From NCBI GenBank assembly GCA_963573385.1, contig CAUYLG010063135.1, positions 1-64,000 of the forward strand: a stretch of DNA of 64,000 bases, written 5' to 3'. The position numbers and the translations under genes were made by a program. A model generated the notes under the pieces. The model was given only the letters and a program-made list of their open reading frames with translations. It did not search any database and was not told where the DNA came from. Source of the DNA: Cacajao melanocephalus. Its lineage: Eukaryota; Chordata; Mammalia; Primates; Pitheciidae. Shown here in pieces: positions 48,053 to 63,968 of the stretch. Within the stretch, counting starts at the first letter, position 1; each line of letters starts with the position of its first letter.

Positions 48053-48748
48053 AATTTAATGCAAAAACAATTCCCTAGGCTTTCCCTGGGAAGCCACTTC
48101 AAAGTCCCATCTCCCGTGGATAGAGCAAGGTTTGGAGCAAGGAGACCCAGGTGTGGCCACACAGAAAACTTTGCTCCTCCCTCCACACCCGCACCCTCCA
48201 GGTAGAGTTGTTTGACCTCTACAGGGATACTCTCTCCACATGGCCTCTCGCCTGGTTTAGTGAGCAAAAGACAAGCTAGAAATAGTGTCCTTCTAGGATC
48301 AGTGGAGACGGCACTTCCTCTTGGAAGCCGCCCTGACTTTACTGTGCTTCCCAGGCCCAGGGTTTCCCTCCATCACAGCCCAATCACTCTGGGTGGCCCT
48401 GGTCTGTTTCCCCTCTTGAGAGTGGGAGCAGAGGGCCAGGCACCCAGAAGGCACCCTAGTGGATGTTGGGAAACCAAAGTCTTCCAAAGCAGCAGAGTCC
48501 ATCTCAGATGGGAAAGCTGAGGCCCCACTGGAAAAAGGACTCATCGAGTCCCATGGTGAAAAGTCGCAGGGCCAGGCATGCAGCCAGGTCTCCCATCTCT
48601 CCCTATCCAAGGCTCTATCTTTGCTGTGCTCTGCACAGGCCACAGGGATCAGCTCCCTAATTATAGCATGACAGACCTCCATGAAGGGACTGCCTTCCAT
48701 AAATGCTGGCCAGGTGTAGACTTCGGTTCCTTCAGCTGGGAGAAGTAA

Positions 48749-48790
48749 CTTCCTCTCCTTGAATTTCCTTCCTCTCCTTGAATTTCCCTC
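48749..48790 (+). repeat. 20-bp tandem repeat, two copies
   Basis: cttcctctccttgaatttcc is repeated directly in the KNCN 3' flank. Confidence 0.85.
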
Positions 48791-49110
48791 CTCTCCACCG
48801 GCTCCTGAATATTCTCTGCCCCTTCTCATTTCCTTCATCATCATCATCAACAATAACTCAGGCTGCTGGTCTCTCCTCGGTCAATGAGGAGACCCTTTCT
48901 CCTATCTGCCTTCGATCCTCACCTCAGTGCCCCACAGATGCCCAGGGTGGAGGGGGAGGGAGTGGGGGCTGTGGAGCCTGAGCTGCGGGGAGCGTGGTTC
49001 CCTACACCCTGCCCATCAACCCCTCTCAGCCACGCTCTCGCCAGGGTGGGGCTGCAGAATCCCTGATGCTTGGACAGGCCAGGCACAGAGAGGTGCTGGA
49101 GACCAGGTGA

Positions 49111-49128
49111 AATAAATCAAGGAATAAA
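49111..49128 (+). terminator. KNCN: Paired AATAAA, candidate KNCN polyadenylation signal
   Basis: Two AATAAA hexamers (49,111 and 49,123) are followed by a GT-containing stretch. They would give KNCN a 3' UTR of about 2.1 kb. The nearer AATAAA at 48,034 is the tail of an L2 element, so this pair is preferred, but no transcript evidence is available. Confidence 0.4.
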
Positions 49129-50269
49129 AACATACAACGGCAAGAGCTGTGTCCACTGGGGAAGAAATGGGTGAGGTGCCAAAGGACCCTTAAACTGGGT
49201 GGAAATTCTTGAGCCTGGGCCTCTAGTTCCTCTCTTTTCCCTGCTGTGGGCTTCCTGAAACATCTTTCCTCCAGCCCAAGTGAATGTCCCAGTACATCTT
49301 CCTCAAGTGCACCCCCACCCTCATCTCCCCACTCCCTCCCGGTCACAGGAGTGGTCAGTGTGGAGGCATGTGGCTTCTCCCCCTCACACTTCGAGAAAAG
49401 GTGGGATCGGGCCCCGCTGGCATGCGTGGTAGGGTAGGGGTGTTAGGGAGGGGCAGAACCCGCCAATGTTTCAGCATGGGACGGGGCGTGGAGAGGGACA
49501 TGTCCTTGAACCAAGCTCTCCCAGAGGTCTGTTCAAGAAATGAAATTGGTTCTTTCCAATAGCCATTCTCACACCAGGACTGTGACTGTGCCCGGCCCTG
49601 GGCTGGGTGCTGAGAACACATAAGTGACCCAAAGGTAGGGAGTGCTTGGTCCAAGCAGCTTCCCTGAAGTCACATCCCTGCCAGGCCAACCTGGAGGACG
49701 ACGGCCCAGGATGGGGCTGGAGTCTGGAGATAAGACTCACATCCTTGTTCTACCCCCCAGGGGCTGGGGCAAGAGGCTGTGGGGCCTTAAGCCTGGCTTT
49801 CCTCAGGTGCAAATGGAGGATAGCGGTAGCCCTCCCCCACAGGGCCACTGTCTACACCGACACCGTCACATCAGGTAGGGTTTATGAATGGATGAGTGAA
49901 TGGATGAAGGCAGAGGTTGGAGAGATGCTCTTTCAGCTGAACTCCTCCAGAGTCTGAAAAGTCAGCACCTCAGTCCTCCCTCCCACACAGCCCAGCCTGG
50001 AGGTGGGCCTGCTGCCCAGCACTCCCTCCCCGGCCCTCATCCCAAAAAGCTCCTACACACCCCACCAGGAGATAGAGTCACACCCTAGACAGGCTGGTGG
50101 CCACACCCCTTTCTAGGGTGCAGGATTGATGGTCTATTGAGGAAGAGGTGCTGAAAACAAATCCATCCCTGGAAAAATCCCCCCACCCCACAGCTCCAGC
50201 CCCCCTCCGGAAAAGGTGGAGAATCACTTTGAAGCTGAAGGCAGAGCCAGTTCGACTCGTACCCCTGCC

Positions 50270-50910
50270 CTAAAGTGAGTTGCAATACATCCAAGCCCGG
50301 TTTTTGGAAAGTGCGGACGAGACGGTGTAGGTGGGCTAGGAGTAATTTGCAAGGGTGCTTGCAGACCGCGAAGCCTAGAGGAGAAGGACGGAGCGGCGGA
50401 GAGGGGAGGTGGATGGTGAGAACGCCGCTCGCCCCGGGTCGAAGGGGAGCTGAGGGTTGGCAGCCAGCGCTTGGAGGAAAGGGGCTCCGGGTGGCGGGAG
50501 GCGGCTGGAGACCCGCTCAGGCCAGCGCGCCGGCCCCTCCCCACCCACCGCCGCCGCCGCCGCAGGGGCTGCTCCAGTGGAGCGGAGCCGACTGCGAGCG
50601 GGTCTGCGCGTCTCTGCCTGCGCACACCGACGGGGAGCCCAGGGCCGGGCGCTCTCTCCCAACCACCTGCTGATCTAGGATCTCCAAGCGGCTAGGCCCA
50701 GGACCCCGCCCGGAAACCCGGCCGCGTGGGAGAGGGCGACCCCACCTCCAAACCCCGCGTTGCGCGCTGGCCCAGCCCTTCGAAGTCAGCAGACGGCGGA
50801 AGGGGTGACCCGGCCTCTCTCCTGGGTGCCCTGCGCTCCCGGGATCCTTCCTTTCTGCTGACCCAGGGTGCTCAGGGGTCAGCCATGTCGGATCCGCAGA
50901 GTGTCCACGG
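50270..50910. promoter_or_regulatory. CpG island, possible promoter, gene not identified
   Basis: CG dinucleotides are dense from about 50,310 to 50,905, including a ccgccgccgccgccgc run near 50,548. The flanks are CpG-poor. A short ATG frame at 50,885 (MSDPQSVHGPAQ) runs into caggcaagt, which could be a GC-type donor. No known protein is recognisable on either strand. Confidence 0.65.
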
Positions 50911-51299
50911 ACCGGCTCAGGCAAGTGAAGGAATTGGGGGAGACTAGCGGGAGGGGGTTGGGAAGGGACGCTTACTGGAAAGGGGGAGAGACCCCATCCA
51001 GCCTGAGCTCCAGGGGACAGGAGTAGTGCCCAGACAAGCGGTTGGTCGAGAACCTGTAGCGGTGAGAGGACAGGGGAGAGAAAGGCAGAGAGGGACGCAG
51101 GAGAAGGGGAGACAGGAGAAGGTGAGGTGCTCCGCAGGCTTTGGCGGCTGGGGGGCTTCCTCCACTCCGCTCTGAGGGCATCCTGCTCCGAACTGGGTAG
51201 GACTCTGTCCCAGAATCTCACGCTTCCCCTCCACATCCTCCCCAAGGCCGAAAGTGAGGAGGGGATCTGAGAGAAGAGAGCACCGAACGACTTCAAATC

Positions 51300-51521
51300 C
51301 AAGAGACAGGGGAAGCCAGGAGGGCAGAAAACAGGCCCCTCTGACCAATGCCTCCCCCCACCATGTATTTAATCAATATTCACTGGGCACCTGGGAAGAA
51401 GCTGGCATCCACATTGGGGATATTGCCACAAACGAGGTGGACATGATCTTGGCCCTCAAGGAAGATGGCTGGGGCCTGCAGACCTGGACACAGGAGTCAT
51501 GGCAGCATGACTCCTGAGAAT
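51300..51521. other. L2/MIR-like patch
   Basis: Sequence around attcactgggcacctggg and ttggccctcaaggaagatgg resembles old LINE/SINE 3' ends. Confidence 0.4.
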
Positions 51522-52279
51522 CTGCTTTCACCAAGGCTACCAGCTGACTCCTTTTTGCTGAATTCCATGAACACTGTTCAACCCTTAGCTAACTTGACCT
51601 CTCCAGAGCTTGGGACCTACTAAAACCTCCCTCCTGGAAACATACTCTTCCCCTGGGATACAGTTCCCTCAGTTTCACCTTCGCCCACAGAGCCCACAGC
51701 CCCAGCCAGAAAATCTGGGCATCAGGATTTTACGAGCCCTGATTTGCAGAGTTGCAGAAATCTGAAAGAAGGAAGGAAGGAAGCAGCATCCCAGCTGCAC
51801 TCTGAAGATAGAGCTGGGTCAGCCAGAGGAAGAGAAAGTAGGCTCATGGCTCAGGCACAGAGAGCAGCACACTCACACACCCGGTGAGGTCAGCCCCGCA
51901 AGAGCAAAATCAAGGCAGGGGTGGGGAGGGGGGTAGGGCTGGGCAGCGGCCATTAGGATCCCAGGAGGAGAGATAGGGCAGTGGTGAGACTAGAGAGGAA
52001 GGGATGGATTCCGAGACACCTAGAGGGGAGAGTCTGTAGGGCTTGATGATAGATGGCAAATGTGTGTAGGGAAGCCTGGGGAGAGAGGAGGTCAGGATGA
52101 AGGCCAGATTTTCTGGCTGGGGCTCTGTGGGCGAAGGTGAAATTGAGGGAACTGTATCCCAGGGAAGAGTATGTTTCCAGGAGGGAGGCTTCAGTAGGTC
52201 CCAAGCTCTGGAGAGGTCAAGTTAGCTAAGGGTTGAACGGTGTTCATGGAATTCAGCAAAAAGGCCTTGGTGAAAGCAG
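51522..52279. repeat. Large near-perfect inverted repeat, arms about 160-195 bp, loop about 385 bp
   Basis: The left arm 51,522-51,718 and right arm 52,104-52,279 are reverse complements. The core (51,551-51,718 against 52,104-52,263) differs by four transitions, a 1-base indel and a 6-base indel. A 16-base outer match (ctgctttcaccaaggc) extends it after a 13-base insertion on the left. The loop is 51,719-52,103. The right arm seems to lie in an old purine-rich interspersed repeat. Confidence 0.93.
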
Positions 52280-52790
52280 TCTGTAGTGTGATGGGGCAGA
52301 AACCAGACCGGAGTTGATTGGCTCTTGACAAGGAGGTGAAATATATACTGTAGACAGTGCTTTCAAGAAAGGGACAGTGTTAGCTGGAGACAGATGGAGT
52401 TGAAGAAGGGTTTTGTTTCAAGAGGGAGAGGCTTACTTAGGTGCATCCAGTGTGAGGTGCGGGTTGGTGAGCTTAGACTAGGAAGTGGGGGGTTTGCCAG
52501 GATCCTTAAGGACCAGAGTGATGCGTTCTGGGATGTGGAGGTACAAAGGGCCCATGCCGCCCAGCTGTGGTTTTTTCACCTACAAGGCTTAGCAGTTTAG
52601 GCATAGACTTGAGGTGGCAGAAAGCCAGACTGTTGCAATTGAGGCTTTGCTGGCAGCTTTGGCAGGACAAAGGGACAAGTTAAGTTGCAAGAGAGTAACG
52701 GAACTAAGTCAGTGTGGGTTCTTGGATAGATGCAGAGAGAAGTAGAAGCAAGAGGATTGTGGAGAAAAATGTAGAGTTCCAGGGATTGCA
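51960..52790. mobile_element. Old purine-rich interspersed repeat, family not assigned
   Basis: Segments such as gatggattccgagacaccta, agggcttgatgatagatggc and gtgatggggcagaaaccaga match a familiar mammalian repeat pattern that I cannot name. It includes the right arm of the inverted repeat. Confidence 0.45.
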
Positions 52791-52809
52791 TGACATCAGA
52801 GAATAGTTA

Positions 52810-53040
52810 CAGCCAGAGGCAGTGTGGAGTTAAGAAGGGCACAGATTTAGGAGCCACACAGCCTAGGTTTGAATCGCAGCTCTGCCATGTATTACCATGA
52901 TGTCTGTGACCCTGGGCAATTCTTCTAATGTCTCAGGCCTCTGTTTCCCTATCCATAAATTAGGGACGGCAGTAGTGCTACCTAAGTTGTTGTCATGGCA
53001 CTTAAATGAGTTAATATATGTAAAGGGCTTAGAAAAGTGT
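52810..53040 (+). mobile_element. MIR
   Basis: ttgaatcgcagctctgccat, gaccctgggcaattcttcta and taaagggcttagaaaagtg. Confidence 0.9.
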
Positions 53041-53999
53041 TTGTGCTATATGTGTTTGTATGGAGGCAGCAGTGGGGTTACAGTCAAGAGCAGAGTGTCT
53101 GGGTTTCTCAGAGGTGGATGGTACAGGGTGATGACAAGGGTGATAAGTCTTGAAGGCGGTGGGGTACGGGGAAGTGTAGCTGAGGTGGAATGAAGGAATT
53201 GAGGATTGGAGAGCAGGAGTCAAGAAACTAAGAGGGCAGAGGGGTTGGGTAGTTGGGCAAAAGATGCTGAAGTCCCTCAGGCTGGAGAGGAAAGTGGAGC
53301 TAGTTCCAGAGCCTTGGAGTAAAGGATACAGACAGGAAGGGCAGTTCCACTCCTGCCAGTCTGGAGTCCCCTCTCTCCACTCCTCTGGCTGGCTCCTGGC
53401 AGCTGAGTTGCTTAGGGTAGAGACAGAGGCCCAGATTGAGGTTAGAAATCCCAGTCTGGCCACCTATATAACCCCTGCTGGGGACTGTGGCCTGAGGAGT
53501 CTGGTGGGGAAGTGCGAGGGCATCAGGAAGGACCAGAAGGGAGCATCTTTGCCTGGATTGTTAGAAAGGCTTGGTCTAACCAACACAGACCTGTGGTTGC
53601 TCAAAGAAGCCTTCAAAGTCTTGTGTCACTGGGGCCCCTCAGCTGTGCTGGAAGCCATAGCTTCCAGGGCCTGCAAAGACCATCTAGATCAACCTCAAAC
53701 TTTACCAATGGCAGAGCTGGGCCCCAGTGAGGGGAATGGTGAGTGCTTGCCTGTTGCAAGCATGGAGACCCATAGTGAATGGGGAGGCACCATCACAGCA
53801 GCCAGAATGGAACTCCTATCCACCCATCACCTCTCCCAGGGGCTCCTGCGCCCAAGCACCTTCCCTCTACCACCACACTTCCAGGCAAGGAGACGTCTCC
53901 AGAGCTCCTCCTCCCGGGCAGCAGCTCATCTCCACCAGATAGGCAGGCAACTGACAATGTGTCATATGTTGATCTGTGTCTGCAACTCTCTGGTTGTAA

Positions 54000-54178
54000 T
54001 GCATCTCTGTATTTCTGGATATGTCCAGTCACTGAGCATGTGTCTGTAATGTGTGTGTGTGTGAGTGAGTGTGTGTTTGTGTATGCACATGGGCTCAGGG
54101 AGGAAGATGATGGATCCCAGGAATCAGACACAGGAGCTGGAAAGCCACGCCACCTCAAATCTTGTTTCCAGCTTGGAG

Positions 54179-54213
<35 letters not shown>

Positions 54214-54245
54214 ACATGTGTCAGTGTGCATGTACATGGATGTGT
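54000..54245 (+). repeat. (TG)n-rich region
   Basis: Interrupted TG tracts at 54,049-54,085 and a pure run at 54,183-54,211. Confidence 0.9.
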
Positions 54246-54889
54246 CTATGGGTCTGTGGTGGGGACAGGCCCGTGCATTGGCTAGGGTGAGGGTGATAGT
54301 AGCTCTTTGGGCTCTGGGTAGAATTCAGTTGGCAGAAGCTGAGAGCTCCCAAGGAAGTGAGTAAGCCCAGCCAGCAATGAGTAATAGTGATGTGGGAGGT
54401 TCCTGAGGATGGGGGGTGCTGGGGAGAGAGTTGGCCCAGATTTCCAGGGACTGAGGGGGAACAGAAGGGCAAAGACTAAAAGGAATAGAGGAGTTCATAG
54501 TGAGCGGTAAAGAGTTCAAACTGAGTAAGTGAGGGGCTCAGCACCCCCTATGGAGGACAGGGGGCTGGGGCCAGTGGCTGATGTCTGGACTGAAGCCCCC
54601 ATGCCCAGAGGCTCTTGGACCTTTGGGCCGGGAATGTGGAGCCAGGAGGCCTGGCAGCTACCTCTAGTCAAGCTACTGCTCTTGTACAACACGAACTTCC
54701 CAGAACCATGGGCTGGGGGTAGAGGGGGGTGCAGGCTGACCTGCTGACCTGAAGGGACCTCGAGCAGAGACGCCCTCTCCAGGAGCTCTTGCCTCCACCT
54801 ACTGAGGACCACTCACCTTGAGCCCAAATTTTTTTAAATAAGCAAACATCTCCGTACCTTTCCGCAAACAGCAATTCTAATAAGGCAGA

Positions 54890-55092
54890 AACATAAGCTT
54901 TTCAATCTGACAGAACGGAGTTTGAATCCCAGCTTTCCCTATTGCTGCTGAGTAAACTGGAGTAAGTCCCCTTCACCTCTTTGAGCCTCAGTGGCCTCCC
55001 TGTGAACTGGGGGCTGGACTGCAATGGCTCACAGGTTGCAGTGAAGATTAAATGTGCTAATGGCGGGAAAGTGCTTAGCACAGAGTTGCTGC
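54890..55092 (+). mobile_element. MIR
   Basis: gagtttgaatcccagctttc, cctctttgagcctcagtggc and gaaagtgcttagcacagagt. Confidence 0.88.
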
Positions 55093-55099
55093 TCTATAT

Positions 55100-56479
55100 G
55101 AGTGCCCCTCCCCCTCAATCAGAAACCCTGTCTTCCCAGGGAAATAACAGAATCCCAGCCTAAAGCAAAGAATCTGATACAGTGAGCAGGTACAGCCATA
55201 TACAGATCAATGTGCCATTTTATGAGACCTTTTATACACTGACAGTAATTTCTAAGCATGTTCTCATTTCCACCTTTACAAACCTCAAGTAATTGAGGGT
55301 GGGGCAACAGATTGATTGCTGAGGGACCTCAGTTTGGGAAAAATAACCTCATTATACCCCTCCCTTCACATTCAGACAACTAAGGCTCAGAGAAGGACCC
55401 CAGCTCTCCCAGGCTGCCTAACCAGTGTCTGCCCCTGCCCCAAAGTGCCTGTGGACTAGACTCCCATGTAGAGACCATGAGGCCTCCCCAGCCAGAGGCA
55501 GGGCAGCTGGGAAGGTGAATTGCTTGGCCAGGGTCATGGGCAGCTGAATGACAGTGTTCAGAGCCCTGGCTGGGTGGGAAAAGGGCCTGGTCTGGCTTGG
55601 CCACAGACCTCTTCTACCCCAAGCCTCAGTTTCCCACTTCTGTAGAGTTAGGGGTAGAGCTAGGTGATCTCCATGGGCTCAGCAGCTTGGAGTACTCATT
55701 AAAGTCAACATCTTCCAGTCTTAGCAACTCAGGAGTCAGAGCAATACCCTTCCCTCCTACTCAGGCACTGGGGTTGATGGCTGGGCTTGGAATGAAATAG
55801 AAGGGCTTTGGAGGACTTGGGAGAGCAATAGCACCAACTCAGAGAGTCCTTCTTCCATAATCCAATAGGCCAGCCTGGAATTGGCATGTGTCCAGAACAT
55901 CACACAGTGCCACCTAATCACAAATCAGCCAGAAAGTGCCATCTTAACATGTGCTCAATAGAGTGAAAACCAGAAAGATTTAGTGAACAGTGCCAAGGAC
56001 ACCCCACAGCAGAGCTAGCCAGAACAAGCACAACAAAGCAGGACCAACACTGCAACAGCAACTGGAGGCCACAGTCCACCAGATGAAATGGTGGCCCAAA
56101 CTGAATTACAACAGCCAAGCAGCCTCAACACCTGAGCCCTGCACACCCCCTGAGCCCTGCACACCCCCAGATCCCAATTAACCAGGGTGGAGGCCACCTC
56201 AGAAATAAGCCCAACACCCACTTGTTCTTAATCCTTTTTGTGCCTAGGGTGGAGACCTTTTTGTCTTACAGTGACCCTGCCTCCCAGGAGCAGATAAGAA
56301 TCATTTAGAAGCTCAGCCCCTGGGCTGGAATTATTTTCTGTTGAACCTAGTTTGCTAAACCAAGGGAGAAGCAAAGTGAGTTTTACCTTCTTTGAACCAG
56401 AGAAAACCTGTCTTCCTCTGTTGTTGACATTTGAGTGTGTAAATTCTAATTACAGGAGCTTATCTACATGGCCTCAGTA
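55100..56479. other. Intergenic, mostly unassigned
   Basis: A possible MIR trace lies at 55,250-55,400. 55,910-56,260 looks like an old LTR or DNA repeat that I cannot name, with a 20-bp tandem pair (cctgagccctgcacaccccc) at 56,132-56,170. Confidence 0.45.
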
Positions 56480-56534
56480 GAGCCTGTGCTTCAGTCATTC
56501 AACAAACATTTAGCAAATCTAGCACTGTGCTGGG

Positions 56535-56740
56535 TTGACAGCTCAGGCTTTGGCATCAGTGCACCAGATTTCAAATCCTGGCACTACCACTGCAATTGAG
56601 TGGTGTGGGGTGAGTTTAATCTTTCTGTGTCTCAATTTCCTCATCTGTAAAATGGAGATGTAATAGTAATACTTAATCTTATGTTGTAAAAATTAAATTA
56701 AATGTTTTTATAAGTGCTTAGCATAGCATAATTTATAGAT
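56535..56740 (+). mobile_element. MIR
   Basis: tttcaaatcctggcactacc, atttcctcatctgtaaaatg. Confidence 0.88.
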
Positions 56741-57329
56741 CTAAAAGTGCTAACTTCAGATTGTCATCTAGACTTGTGTTTCTGGCTAAAGTAGACTAGC
56801 TTCTATCAGACCAATTTACCTGCTGAGGATAACTTTAAAAGCTAGTAAGCATTTAAGAAATCTTTTTATCAGGGCTGCGTAACCTGAAAAAAAGAAAGAA
56901 AGAAAGAAGGAAATCTGTTTGAAGGCATGGGAGAGCTACCAAGGCAGTGAGGACTTGACAGGGCCAAGATTGTGAAGAGAAGTAATTTTGCTTTCAATTT
57001 TTCCCTAAAGGCATTTTCCAGTTTGTAGGCGGCATGGTCATGAGAGTGGGGAGTCAAAACTGGAATTTGGGGCCTAAAAAGGGAAAGGGTCCTGTTAAAC
57101 ACCTCCAACTTTTACTGGGAAGACCAAAGGGCAACACTCTAGCAAAAATGGCTAACCAGATATAGACTAGACTCAGAAAGACTGAAACAAAGTTTCCAAT
57201 TAGTGTAATCCTAGATTAGGTTAAGATGGCCTGTCCTTCTTTAGGTGCCTGTCAGAAGCAAAAGCAAATCCCCTCTGGAGAAAGATAATATCATTGAGAG
57301 CCTCATGCTAACTCTATAATTTTTTTATA

Positions 57330-58010
57330 CACAGTGATGGACATCCAAGAAAAAATTATCTGGCATTTCAGGAGATATGTACAAAAGCAATAAAATGGAC
57401 AAGAACAATAAAACAGACAATAGAAACAAGCCCACTGGAGATCCAGATGTTGGAGTTTTCAGACATGGACTCCAGAAAGTTGAATATGTTCAAGAAAATA
57501 GATGATGAGAGGGAATCTTTCAATAGAAAACTGGAATCTATGAAAAAGGATCTAGTGGAAATTCCAGAACTGAAAAGTTATAACAAATGAAATCAATAAC
57601 TCCATTGATGGATTTAGCAGCAGAGAAGACACGTGAAAACAGGATTAGTAAACTGGATAGTAGAAAAATATTTCAGTAGAAAAATATCCAGACTGAAACA
57701 GAGAGAAGGAGGGAAGGAAAGGGCTAGAAAATACAGAATAAAGTGTAAAAGAGACGTGGGGCAATAGCAAATGGCTGAACATACGTGCAATGAAGGTCCC
57801 AGAAGGAGAGGAGAAAGAGAATGGGGAAAAGATAAGAACTGAAGTTTTTCCTGACCTGGGGGGAGATAAGATGCAGCCACAGATTGTAGAAGCACCAGGA
57901 AGGATACACACAAAGAAAGTATCTACAAAGAAGGATAAATACAAAGAAAAACTCACTTAGGCACATCACAGCAAAACTGCTAAAAACCCAAAGGCAAAGG
58001 AGAGTCTTCC
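57330..58010 (+). mobile_element. Old L1, 5' part with ORF1-like relic
   Basis: A-rich sequence resembling L1M ORF1: gatggatttagcagcagaga, aaggtcccagaaggagagga, ggcacatcacagcaaaactg. Many stops. Confidence 0.75.
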
Positions 58011-58440
58011 CCATATGGGAAAAGAAGCAAGATCCCTGGACTCTCCAGCCCCCAGGACCTCCCTGACCCTAGGCCAATGTCAGCTTCCAACAGACTGATG
58101 TGAAGTGAGGTAGGTGAGCCAGACTCCCTCCCCTCCCTCAGGGCACACTCAGACTGAGCCCTCCCCACAGGCAGGGAACCCCTGCCTTTGTCAGATAATG
58201 TCAGATGTTGATGAATGAGGTGGGGGAGAGGTTTGAAAGGGGAAGATCTGGGAATCTCACAGCCCCTCCTGAGGATCAAATCCTTCTCTTTAAAATTAAG
58301 CAAGATTGTGTGGGGTGTAAGCAAGCTCATCTGTTCTCTGACTCTGGTCTCAGCATGTCTGTTCTTCCTCTTAGTCCAGCCACCAGAACCCCAGTCCACT
58401 TCCATCTCTGAGCCTCAGTCCCCTCAGCTGTAACATGTGG

Positions 58441-58602
58441 CTATTTTTTTAAAAATTAATTCTTTTTACACTTAAAAAAAATAGACACAGGGTTTTGGCA
58501 TGTTGCCCAGGCTGGTCTCAAACTCCCAAGCTCAAGCAATCTGCCCACCTCAGCCTCCTCCCAAACTGCTGGGATTACAGGGGTGAGCCACTGCACCTGG
58601 CC
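58441..58602 (-). mobile_element. Alu monomer/fragment, antisense
   Basis: atgttgcccaggctggtctc to gccactgcacctggcc; flanked by tgtggctatt copies. Confidence 0.88.
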
Positions 58603-59154
58603 AAACTGTGGCTATTAATAGGCAACAAGCAGTCGCAGAGATTGTGATATCATGGACGTAAAAGTGCTTTGCAAACTGTAAACTGCTGTACCCTTTAGTG
58701 GTTGCATCCCTGCCTGACAGAACCATCAACAGCAGGTTAGAGAGCAGATGTTCATGCAGACGTAGGAATTTCTGACTTCCTGCCAGCTTAGAATAGCAAC
58801 AAGGTGATTCTGGCTGGAGTCTCAGTAGAGCTGCCATCTCTCAGCATGGTGCCAGGAGACAGAGCCCTGGAGTCATCAGCTCTAGACAGGCCTGGAGGTG
58901 GCCTTTCAGACCCTCTGAACTGCTTGGACCAGGCTGACTGCATCCTGTGTGGAGAGTGAAGGATCTGACACTACCCCTCATTTTCACTCAGTGATCAAGC
59001 TTTCTCCAACCCCACTGGGTATTGGGTTTGGACACTCAGAAAGGTATCTCCACTTGAGAGACAACCCAACTTTTCTGTTTCCAAACCCAACATGACCAAT
59101 CTCCTAGATTTAGACTTCATGGCTCCCTTCTCTCTCAGCCACCACCACAAGGGC

Positions 59155-59285
59155 ATGGTTAACATTTGTTAAATACTCACTGTTCTAAGCACTTGATTTA
59201 GCTTAAGTATTTAGTTATCACTGTACCCTATGAGGTGGGTTCTATTGGTAGCCCCGTGTTACAGGAGATAAGATGGAAGCAGGAC
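59155..59285 (-). mobile_element. MIR fragment, antisense
   Basis: aaatactcactgttctaagc, accctatgaggtgggttc. Confidence 0.6.
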
Positions 59286-60489
59286 AGTCAGGTCCCCTGT
59301 GCAGGTGGCACTCCCTGTTCCTCACCCTGCATGCTCCCTTCCCACCACAGTACCATCTGATTACTTCCCTTTCATCCCCATCCAGGACCCTTTTCTGGCA
59401 TTTTTTTCCCCACAATTCTAACATAGCTCACTAGCTAAGATCTCATCCTTTGAGGGCCTTTGTACCAACCATGATTTTATGCATTGTAGAACAGAATTCT
59501 CAAATCAAAGTCATAAATCCCTAGACTCTAATTTTATTACTCTTGTTTCTGCATTTCCAGAATTCTAGAATCCAGTGATAGATCCCAGAACCAGAGACAT
59601 CTAGAGAATCCTAGAAAGGAATTCTAGCATCCAGCGATTAGGCTTTTGAATCCAGGTTCAACAGTAGAACAGTGGGGAGTGGAATGGAGGTAGGATTGGA
59701 ATTTCATAGAGTGCCCAGTCTAGAAAGGGCCCTGGTGCCTTAGATCTGCTCCAGCCCAACCCAGCCCATGTGGGGACTATGCCCTGTCACTGACCGTCTG
59801 AACCATCAGGAGCTCCTCACTCCCACGTGGCCACTCACTCCAGGCCTTCATCTGATGTTCAGGAGAGGTAATGTCATTGCTATGCCTACCTGAGCCTGGG
59901 GTGCGGATGCTGAGGCCAAGAGGCAAGGTCATTCAGGTCCTGGTTCTGGATCTCGAATAAACTGCTAGACCTCTGGGAGCTTCTGTCTCTTCATCTGAAT
60001 AAAGGGGTGGGGGTGGAGGGGCAAGGTCAGATGATTTTCAAGGCCTTTTCCACTAGCGAGAATGCGTTGTCTAAATCCCAAGAGATGCAATTTGCCTTCT
60101 AGTTAGTACTACTGAAGACGATTATCATGCGATGAGCACCTAAGCTGAACCGGACACTGCTGAGCACTTTCCAGCCATTCTCCCACTCAGTGAGTCCAGG
60201 TAGGCTTCCTGGAGTAGAGGGGTTGGGGGGCAGCGTCTGTTTGGAGGACAAAGAAAGTGAGAGAAGAGGGAGGATGGCAAGACTGGCCACGAGGGACCCC
60301 AGGAACTAGATGGGGAAACAAAAGCAGACTCTTCCCATATAGGGTGGGTTGTTGCTTCCCAGAGGCAGAGGCAGGGGGCTGGCCAAGATGCCCTGTGCCC
60401 ACCCAGGCACTAAATGTAGCTACAGACTGAGCCTAGGATTGGAGGTCGAGACATCCTGCTGACCCCACCCTCTCGCTGTGTGCCCACAG

Positions 60490-63968
<3,479 letters not shown>

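Noticed and set aside
50517..51302. 261-codon minus-strand open frame over the CpG island
   Set aside because: GC-rich DNA lowers stop frequency; the product is Pro/Ser/Arg-rich low-complexity sequence with no recognisable domain.
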